The position numbers were made by a program, and so were the translations under genes. Below are positions 56,393 through 64,000 of a stretch of DNA of 64,000 nucleotides, in pieces. The stretch covers positions 434,001 through 498,000 of the forward strand of contig JADLZK010009026.1 of the NCBI GenBank assembly GCA_015847255.1, read 5' to 3'. Under the pieces are notes generated by a model, which was not told the DNA's origin, ran no database searches, and worked only from the letters and a program-made list of their open reading frames with translations. The number at the start of each line of letters is the position of its first letter. The stretch's first letter is position 1. The DNA is from Hyparrhenia diplandra (lineage: Eukaryota > Streptophyta > Magnoliopsida > Poales > Poaceae).

Positions 56393-56721
56393 GTCCCACG
56401 TCTCCCGCGTTGCCACGGAGCCCCTGGGTGCCCCTGTCCGTCCACAAGCTCGATCTCCAGCGCGGAATCATCGTCCCATAAGGGAGGCCGCTCCCGCACT
56501 GAGAACGACTCCGGCGACGAGCACTCATCCGCCGACAGCCGCAGTCGGTCGCGGTCCTCATCGCAGGTATCCAAATTGATCGCTTCAAACCAAATTTTCC
56601 AAGCACCTAGGGTTAGCCTGTCATTGGGGATTGTCTGCTTTCCCTCAGATCTTGAACTCAACTCATCTCGGGAATGGCTCTTTTGTTTCAGCAGTCGCCT
56701 GAATCAGTGGGAGGCTCCTGA
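56393..56721 (+). CDS. Possible small two-exon gene, unknown function
   Basis: A GC-rich 5' segment with AAGCCCAACCCAACC upstream resembles a plant promoter/leader. An ATG at 56393 opens 58 codons ending at CGCAG|GTATCC. A pyrimidine-rich TTTTGTTTCAG at 56681-56691 gives an acceptor, and exon 2 adds QSPESVGGS and a stop at 56721. The predicted 67-residue product has a Ser/Arg-rich C-terminal half (DSRSRSRSSSQ). A hydrophobic frame MAGVISFLVGVIIYVAVK at 56758-56814 could belong to another splice form. The minus strand is also open here for 155 codons, so strand and frame are uncertain. It sits inside what should be L1 3' UTR. Confidence 0.25.
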
Positions 56722-57249
56722 AGCAGCGGAACAAAGCTCCTCCAGCGTATGTATTGGATGGCCGGTGTGATCTCTTTCCTGGTGGGTGTCATCATCTATG
56801 TGGCTGTCAAGTAGACAGGATTAGGATGCAGGTCTGTAGTTGGTGTCCCACTATTTTTGGTAGTCCGAGTTGCAGGTCATGGTTCAACAGTGCAAGCTAA
56901 CTGTATCTTTTAGTTTGTTCACGGTGGTAACCCTGGACCATGTGGTTGGTAGTTTAGGTGCTGAAATTAGTATGTTGCAACTGTTGGTATGGCCTCTGCA
57001 ACTGTTATTTTGGTGAGAGAGTCGGTCCCCGGTCTTGTTGCAACTGCTGCTCCTTGTCTGTGTAAAGTAGTAATATGGATGTCTGCTTCCCACGGGTTGA
57101 CACCCATTTCGTTGTAGAAACCAGTGATGTGGGTGTTTGCTCTCCATGTACCGATGCTCTTATCTATATCATGAGATTGCTCTTTATATGCTAAATTGGA
57201 TTTGTCATGTCGGTACTAACAATCAGTGTGGTGTCTTGATGTGCTCCAA

Positions 57250-60200
57250 TTAACTTCCAGCAGCGGACATGGCGAACTGGTACCTGTCTATGTCCTCCTT
57301 ACAAAGGTGTGCCACTTGTTCAGCATTCAGAGATTTCTGTTGAAAGGTTCGACGATTTCTCTCTTTCCATACATGCCACCACCAGTAAATCATTATACCA
57401 TCAAACCTACTCCTTTCAGTTTTATTAAACTTTCTCCTACATTTGTTCCAATAACTATATACCGACCCTGTCATATTGATTGAGTCCACAATCTGTAGGT
57501 TGAACCATGTCTTTAACTTGTTCCACACCTGTTTTGAGAATGGGCAGTCTTTGCATAGGTGGTTGGGTGTTTCCGGTTCGCTTGCGCACAGCTTACATAC
57601 CGGGTCGTGTGGCCAGTTTCTTTTGGCCAAATTGTTTGCTGTTAAAATTTTTTTGTGCATCAGAGTCCAAGCAAAGAAACGACATTTCGGTTCGGTTTTC
57701 GCTTTCCAAATCTGGGAGATTTTGATTTTGTTGAAACTTCCCTCGAACTGTATTAAATAGGCACTCTTTGTTGTATATTGGCCATTTGTCGTCCACCTCC
57801 ATCTTATCGTGTCCTCTACACCAACCTGTAACCTTACCTCGGAGAGTGCTTCCCACAGTTCGACATATTCTTGGATCTCCTGTGCCGAGTGGATTGGCAT
57901 TATGTTTCGTATCCAAGTATTGTTCTGTAAGGCTTGGTGTATTGTGATTTTCTTGCGTCTTGATTTCTTGTATAGAGTAGGCGCCATTGATTTCAGTGTT
58001 CCTCCATTTAACCATGAGGATGTCCAAAATTGCGCTGTCTTACCATCCCCCACTGTGATTACTGTTGACGCTTGGAATAGCTCCCGATCTCGATCATCAC
58101 ATGGTACCTCCAGTTTGTTCCAGGCCCGTTCCTTTTGAGTCCACTGGAACCATAGCCAGCGTAATCTCAGCGCCCTTGCAAATCGCTCCAGATCAATGAC
58201 CCCTAGGCCTCCCATATTCTTGGGTCTGCAGGTCGTTGGCCAGTTGATGAGTGAGTGCCCTCCTGTTACATTGTCCGGGATCTCCCCTTCCATAAGAAAC
58301 TTCTTCTCCATTTATCGACTTGTCTAATGAGCCACTTTTGTTGCGGGAATGCGGTCAAGTGGTAGATTGGTTGTGCCGAGCACCGTTTTGACTAGCGTTT
58401 CTCTTCTGCGGATGCGAGGAATTTGCCCTTCCACCCGGTAAAGCGTTCAGCCACTTTGTCGATCAAAGGTTGGACCTCTATTCGTCTCAATTTGCGTGTG
58501 TGTAATGGTAAGCCTAGGTATCTTCCAGGGAAGGATCCAATTTTGCCTGGAAATTGGGCTAGGATTGCCTCCGTCACTTCATTATTCAAACGAATTGGGA
58601 ATATCTCCGTCTTAGCCCTATTTATCTTAAGCCCCGAGCATTCTCCGAAAAAATTAAGAATCCTTAGTAGGGTATCCAGCTCCCTGGCCTTAGGTGCCGC
58701 ATGAATATTGCCGCGTCATCGGCATAAAGAGAGCATCTCAACTTGGCTGCAGCAGGCAGTACCGGGCTAAGTATCCCACGTTGTGCCGCCCAGTTCAACT
58801 ATTTTTTGTAGCGGATCGATTGCAAGTATGAAGAGCATTGGAGATAGCGGATCTCCCCGTCTTAAGCCCCCGGAATGATTGATAGACTTTGTCAAGTGCC
58901 CGTTAACTAGAACCTTTGAAGAGGACGACCCCAACAGTGCGGCTATCCGGTCTCTCCACTTTGTACTGAACCCCAGTGCCTGCATCACCTCGAGTAGGTA
59001 TGGCCAGTTGACCGTGTCAAAAGCCTTTGAGATATCCAGTTTTATAAAGAATGCCGGTGTTTTCTTTCTATGCATTAGTTGAATGACCCTCTGCACATAG
59101 ACGAAGTTATCAAGTATACATCTTTTCTTTATGAAGGCGTTCTGTGCATGGGACACTAGTTCATCTAGATGTTTGCCCAATCTGTTAGCCAACAGTTTCG
59201 TAATGATTTTCGCCACACTATTGATTAGACTAATTGGTCTGTACTCTGTTATTGAGCTGGCCGTCTTTGTCTTTGGCAGGAGGATGATGTGAGCATCGTT
59301 TATCAAACTCAACTTGGTCGTTCTATGTTGGTAGAAAGCCCATATGGCCTGTGTTAGATCTTCCTTTATAATGGACCAACATGATTTATAGAATAATCCA
59401 ATGTATCCATCAGGTCCAGGTGCCTTCTGTGGTGGCATTTCTTTTATCACCGCGTGAATTTCCTCTTGTGAGAACGGCGCGTCTAGTTCTTCCAAATTGT
59501 GATGGTTATAGCCTAGGTTTTCCCAGTTAATCGCTTTTGTTCGTTGGGATGGTGTACCCAGGATCTCTGTAAAGTGTTTGTGGACCATCTCCCCCTTATC
59601 TCGTTGGTCTACTACTGGCCCGTGCGGCCCAGCGAGTGCAGGGATGTAAACTTTTTTCCTCCTTGCATTTGCATGGAGATGAAAAAATTTAGTGTTTGAA
59701 TCTCCCAATCTGATCCATGTCAGCCTCGAGTGCTGTCTCGCTTTTGCCTTCTGAACCACTGCCATTCCCGCAGCTTTGCATTTTAGGTAGCGTACAAAGT
59801 CTACCTCTTCGTTGGTGAGTGTTCGTTCTTCTTGTGCTCTCTCCAAGTTGGCCAATGTTATATTAATGACGGCCCAACGCACCCTCCAGTCGTTATAATT
59901 CTTCCGTCGCCAAAGTTTGAGAGCTTTTGCTGTTCGTATCAACTTCACATGTACACGTAGTATCGCATCCTGCGTTCTAACCGGCTTCGTCCAGACCTCT
60001 TGTACCGTTTCTGTGAAATTGGGGCCCTTTGGCCAGTGTGCTTCGAATCTGAAGCCCTTGTAGTGATCTAGTGTGACTTCTCCCTGCAGGAAAAGTGCGC
60101 AGTGGTCTGATCCCATAGAGGCCATTGCTTGGAGGTACGTTCTGGGGAATAGGGTCATCCATTCTGGTGTACCAAAGAAGTGGTCAATCTTGGTCATCGT

Positions 60201-60793
60201 GGGGTTTAGCTGTTCGTTGTTCCATGTGAATCTCCTCCCATGTAAGTCAATCGGTGAGACTGACAACCTGTCAATTGTGCTCCTGAAACTGTTTAGCATT
60301 GGTAAGTTGACTCTAGAATTGTTTTTGTCCTGGACCCTGTAGATTAGGTTAAAATCCCCTAGTAACAGCCAGGATGGTAGGACTGTTTGCTTGATGTTCT
60401 CCAGTTCATGCATGAAAGCTTGTTTGTCCTGTTCTGATTGAGGCCCGTAGACGCCAGTGATTGACCATTTACTGTTGTCTGCCATCATGATAATATTCGT
60501 GGTTACGGTGTTGTTCGTCAGTTGCGTGTTTTCCATTTGAAAAAACTGTGCTGATGCAGCGATGAGGATTCCACCTGATGTCCCTACTGACGGCAGATAT
60601 GCAGTGTTCGCATTAGGTCCTGCCCTACCGTATCAAGCAGCAAACTGTCATGCCACTGTGCGATTTTAGTTTCTTGCAAGCACACGAGCGTAGCACCGGA
60701 GGCTATTATCTGATTTCTAACCGTTGCTCTCTTCGCCCCGTCATTCGACCCCCTTACATTCCAACAAAGTATTTTACAATCTTTGGTCGTCAT
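57250..60793 (-). pseudogene. L1 ORF2: endonuclease and reverse transcriptase, frameshifted
   Basis: The ATG is at 60793. The AP-endonuclease domain follows: ILCWNVRGSNDGAKR, ATLVCLQETK, then after a shift at about 60590 SWLLLGDFNLIYR, RFTWNNEQLNPTMTKIDHFF and MGSDHCALFL. A 589-codon open stretch (60536-58767) leads through KAPGPDGYIGLFYKSCW into RT with YRPISLINSVAKIITKLLAN, FFIKLDISKAFDTVNWPYLL and LRRGDPLSPMLFILAIDPLQ. The YADD box is at 58715-58726 in another frame. FPIRLNNEVTE and GRYLGLPLHTRKLRR follow. The last 353 codons end in a zf-RVT domain (CKLCASEPETPNHL, CPFSKQVWNKLK) and TAA at 57250. Four or so frameshifts inactivate it; all expected domains are present. Confidence 0.93.
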
Positions 60794-61154
60794 TTATAGA
60801 TACTGTCAAGCTACTTAGCGTTAGCAACGCACCCATCCTGGAGCAAACATCACACATGTTGAACAGGTCTCGGTAACTAATAACCACCTGACTTGATTGA
60901 ATTAAAAGATAGGGGTTCACACACTCGTGCCACGATGGTCGTGAGCTGTGTGACCAACCGATGCTTGTCTCTGACCATAAGTTACAAACCAAGAGCCGAA
61001 GGCTCAAAGGCCAGCAGGCCTCCCGAACTCGATGAACAAACAGTTTTTTGAGAACAAAAGGCCCTAATGGCCACCACTGCATTACAAGGGACTCATCCTA
61101 GCCCATTACATGGGTCAACATCTGGATACACTTACTACTGCAACATGGAGCCGA

Positions 61155-63849
61155 TCAGGCCTCCATGGCCACTCTTACTGCCTTCTTGGTCTTGTTGTCT
61201 CCCTTCTTCTTCTTGGAGCCTTCCTCGATGATAACCTGGATGGCATCCATCTTCACCTTCTGTATCGGTCTTGCGAAGTGTTGTGCATAGAAATCAAATT
61301 GAGGCATATCAGGCTCAATAGGTGGTGTCTCCTCTCCCCCCAGGTCCCCTAGTCTTCTCACTAGCAGATCTTGTGCAATCTGCATGGAATCTTTACCCCC
61401 ATTGAGTTCTGCTTTTTTCGCTAGCCTAGTGCTCTTCCTTATATTCTGGGTATCAGCGTCTATATTGTTTTGATTGGTGGTCATCGGGGTACTGAAACCC
61501 TCTTGGATGATCGGCTGGTTCAGTTCCGCGGTCAGTGACTCTAAGAACTCTTGCACGTCGGCATGGTTACGGTTAGGTTGGTTTGGGGTGGTGTTTTCAG
61601 GGTTTGTGTCAAACCCTCCCCGATTGTCTTCAACTGCGGCTTCTTCCTGTTGCCGGTTGGGTGTTGTATTGGTCAAGTTCAGATCCCCCTGAGTTTCAGG
61701 GTCCATCCGAGCAGCATCCAGTCCATAGGAAGCATCTGCTCTGTGTTTTTCGCCCTCATTCTGCTGCGTGGTACTAGACTGCGTGAGTTGCCCTCCCACA
61801 TCAGGGTTTTGGCTAGTTGGATCAGGAACTGTTAGCGGGTTGGTGATGTGCTCCCTGAGTTGATTTACCTAGTCTTCCCCCATACTGCTGCCAATTTGCG
61901 AGTCAGCTTGTGGCAGCAGCATGTCGCCCTGTGGTGCCAGGTTTGGTGTCTCTATGCTAGTACTCATTTCTGTGATAGGCTGGTCAACTACTTCTGGGAA
62001 CAATGTTGGGTGCAGCACTTGCTGACCAGGACCCAAAACCTGAGCTGAGTTCTCCATATTTTCGCCAGCCTATGTTGGTGGACATGTTGGGTCAGAAGAG
62101 CCCAACCCATTGTCCACTACTGTGTTGTTTGTTTGCTCTAAGTTTTTGGTCCAGCCCTCTATCGGTTGTGCAGGCAGATCCAGGATAGGCACCTCTATCT
62201 CATTTTGTTGTATGGTTGTAACTGAGACATGTAACGAGTGAGGTTCTGGTTGATGTGTATGTGTGGCACTGCTATGAATATAGGCTGATTGCAGATCCCT
62301 GCCCACAGCTGCAACTACTAGGTGGTGGTTCCCTGGGAGTGGTTCACTACTAAAACGTTGGTCCTCTCTAACATTTGAGTCTACTGGATTAGACAAAGTA
62401 AGATCCTCATTTAAACCGACCGTCCGCACTAACCCCAAATCGCTAGTTGTTTCTCCTTGAGAAGTATTAGCAGGAGTGTGTTTATCACGTACCGTGTATT
62501 CAGGCACAACGGTCAGCTCCATCTTCTTGAGGGTCTCGAACAGGGCCTGCTGCAGCTGCTCCACGGTCACCTTGTTCTTGTCACTGGCAACCACTTTGTC
62601 TACTGCTGGTCCACCTGGTGTTGGACCATTAATGCATTCCTGAGCTAGGAAAACATCCACTACAAGTGATTTATGATGAGAGCAAGGTTGTGGTGAGTTA
62701 CCCTTCATGAGCATGAAGCTGTCGTCCTGCTGGTTGATCTTCTTCTGCTTTAGCTCAGTGGCGATTGGGTCAGCCCAGGTGACTCTCTTGGCCGGGGTCA
62801 CCTTGGGCCTTTGTCTTCTTCTTCGGACTTGTTTGGTGACGTTCCCTTCTCGGCTCTGCTTCTTCCCCGTGCCACCTTGTGGAGCTTATGCAGTCTTCAA
62901 CCCCGCTCCTGCAGCGTGGGTTCCTTGCCCAACCAGACACGCTACGGTAGCGTCTGGTGCCATGGTTGCGACGAGCTTGATCGTAGTCTTCATCATCACG
63001 CCTGTACTGTCCGAAGCCACGGCCACGGTCCAGGCTGCGGTCGGTGGGGATGCGCTCCCCCACCGAGTCCGGCTGACCATAAGCCCAGATCAGCTCCCGG
63101 CGAGGCTTCCTGTTTCTGGCCCCTCCCACCCTTGGGCGTCCCCGCAAAAGGGAGGTCCTCCACAACCTCCAGATGGTTGCGGAGGGTGAACACTTGGCCT
63201 CGTTTGATGTCGGCGGGGCGGGTCGCTGTGGTTGGGCAGCATTGGCGGCGGTATGTTGGTGGCGGCTGCTCTTGTCGGCTCGGTGAGTGAAGACCACCTC
63301 CCGGGATGTCACGGGGGTTGTAGCACCACGCCCACACATCGTGCGTCCGTGCGGCTCGCGGCGCCGGGTCTTCTCCTCGGCGAGGTGCACCGCCACGGCT
63401 CCTCCCTAAGCGCCTTGGGCGCCCGGCTCCTCGCCCCAGCAGTGGACGGGGATTCCCTCGATCCTCACCTTGACGCGGTAGTCCCAGGTCGTGTTGGTGG
63501 CGTGGAGACGCTCGGTCCAGGGGCCGAAGTTGAAGGTGCGGCCCCTGCTGGTGATCGCGCCACGGTCGAGGACGCGCTGCCTGGCCATGTTGTCGCTGAA
63601 AATGACCAGGAATTGTTCCGGATAGTGCTTGACTATACGGAACTGCCATAACTCATATCCATCTTCTTTGAGGAAGGCGTCGGAGAGATGATGCGGCTCC
63701 GTGTCGTGGCTGTTGCCGTCAAGCCAGCAAACCGTTGCCCCTGTCCACCAGGTCGTCACGGCGGCGCTTGGCTGCGCCCGGTCGCAGCCATGGCGCGATA
63801 GGCCGTCGCTAGCCTCGCGCCGGGGGTCTCCTAGGTACCTTGCCGCCAT
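61155..63849 (-). pseudogene. L1 ORF1, DUF4283-type N-terminus, three TAG stops
   Basis: The first ATG in frame is at 63849 (MAARYLGDPRREASDG); upstream codons in frame lack an ATG within the window. The N-terminus reads FLKEDGYELWQFRIVKHYPE, FLVIFSDNMARQRVLDRG and YRVKVRIEGIPVHCWGE, a DUF4283-like domain found in plant L1 ORF1. A basic and then acidic low-complexity middle follows. The C-terminus contains STRLAKKAELNGGKDSMQIA and VRRLGDLGGEE, familiar from grass L1 proteins. In-frame TAG stops occur at 63408-63406, 62072-62070 and 61871-61869, and one frameshift near 62770-62800. I found no clear CCHC knuckle. The protein normally binds element RNA. Confidence 0.85.
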
Positions 63850-64000
63850 CCTCTCCTGTCCCCTAACAGCCTCAGCGTACGATCTGCCGTCTCTCAAACC
63901 AGATGAGCTGGTGTGGTTCTCTGGGGGTTGTGGTTTGGTGTGAGCTCTGTTGGTGCTTGAGGAGGAGGCTTTATAGTCTGGTTGGGGCTGGAATGGCTGG

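Larger units (their letters stand above)
56013..63980 (-). mobile_element. Nearly full-length L1-type LINE, antisense
   Basis: Read right to left: a leader with TATAAAG (63969-63975), ORF1 (63849-61155), a spacer of about 360 bp, ORF2 (60793-57250), and a 3' end at 56013-56135. That 3' end has AATAAAAATCCGGCAAATC, TTTTTTGCCGTC and an A-run on the minus strand, typical of plant L1 tails. The region 56160-57240 between ORF2 and this tail is not typical L1 and holds a possible plus-strand gene. The 5' end may lie at or just beyond the window edge. Both ORFs are broken. Confidence 0.85.

Noticed and set aside
1..64000. CRISPR arrays, bacterial operons or ribosome binding sites
   Set aside because: The sequence is plant nuclear DNA; the tandem repeats found lack the regular repeat-spacer pattern.

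Overview
The window is plant nuclear DNA, almost certainly from a grass and probably a panicoid one. This is inferred from En/Spm (CACTA) elements with TTTGCCGAGTGC-type subterminal repeats, Stowaway MITEs with CTCCCTCCGT ends, Tourist-like MITEs, Ty3/gypsy, Ty1/copia and L1 retroelements, a short TRIM-type LTR family, and long AT-rich gaps. There is no sign of bacterial, organellar or viral gene organisation. No intact host gene can be defended. A few exon-like remnants remain, including a CDPK-type kinase fragment near 20.2-20.4 kb and a possible small spliced gene near 56.4-56.7 kb.

Layout. 0-3 kb: intergenic DNA with a Tourist-like MITE that was itself hit by a 55-bp retroposon. 3.0-5.3 kb: a TRIM solo LTR, then a 5'-truncated L1 followed directly by the 3' tail of a second L1. 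5.68-14.60 kb: CACTA element 1, whose transposase exon is split by a 7.6-kb Ty3/gypsy element (LTRs 6571-7494 and 13214-14139). 14.6-20.7 kb: mostly unique DNA with a solo LTR (target duplication GTTGG), a Stowaway MITE and the kinase fragment. 20.7-23.6 kb: a deleted Ty1/copia element whose 5' LTR carries a TRIM insertion. 25.9-27.4 kb: an antisense L1 fragment and a near-perfect long hairpin. 29.3-37.0 kb: copy A of a small CACTA (element 3) carrying a hAT-type MITE, then a grass MITE split by CACTA element 4 (30.43-36.88 kb). 38.9-43.1 kb: an L1 fragment and a 0.4-kb direct repeat pair. 43.3-44.0 kb: a second TRIM. 44.5-55.0 kb: copy B of CACTA 3, split by the 9.8-kb CACTA 2. CACTA 2 holds a TNP2-type transposase gene, a second TNPA-like gene and a palindrome of about 1.1 kb. 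56.0-64.0 kb: a nearly full-length antisense L1 with ORF1 and ORF2.

The most useful feature of this window is that several insertions can be dated relative to each other, because uninterrupted relatives of the target sites lie in the same 64 kb. CACTA 3 came first. It was then duplicated together with at least about 165 bp of 3' flank. One copy took a hAT MITE and (in its flank) a MITE plus CACTA 4, while the other took CACTA 2. All element genes seen here are broken by frameshifts or stops, so none looks able to supply active protein as read. The long inverted repeats (27.3, 52.1-52.3 and 53.6-54.7 kb) are the best candidates for something with a present-day effect, as possible sources of hairpin small RNA. 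That is inference only.
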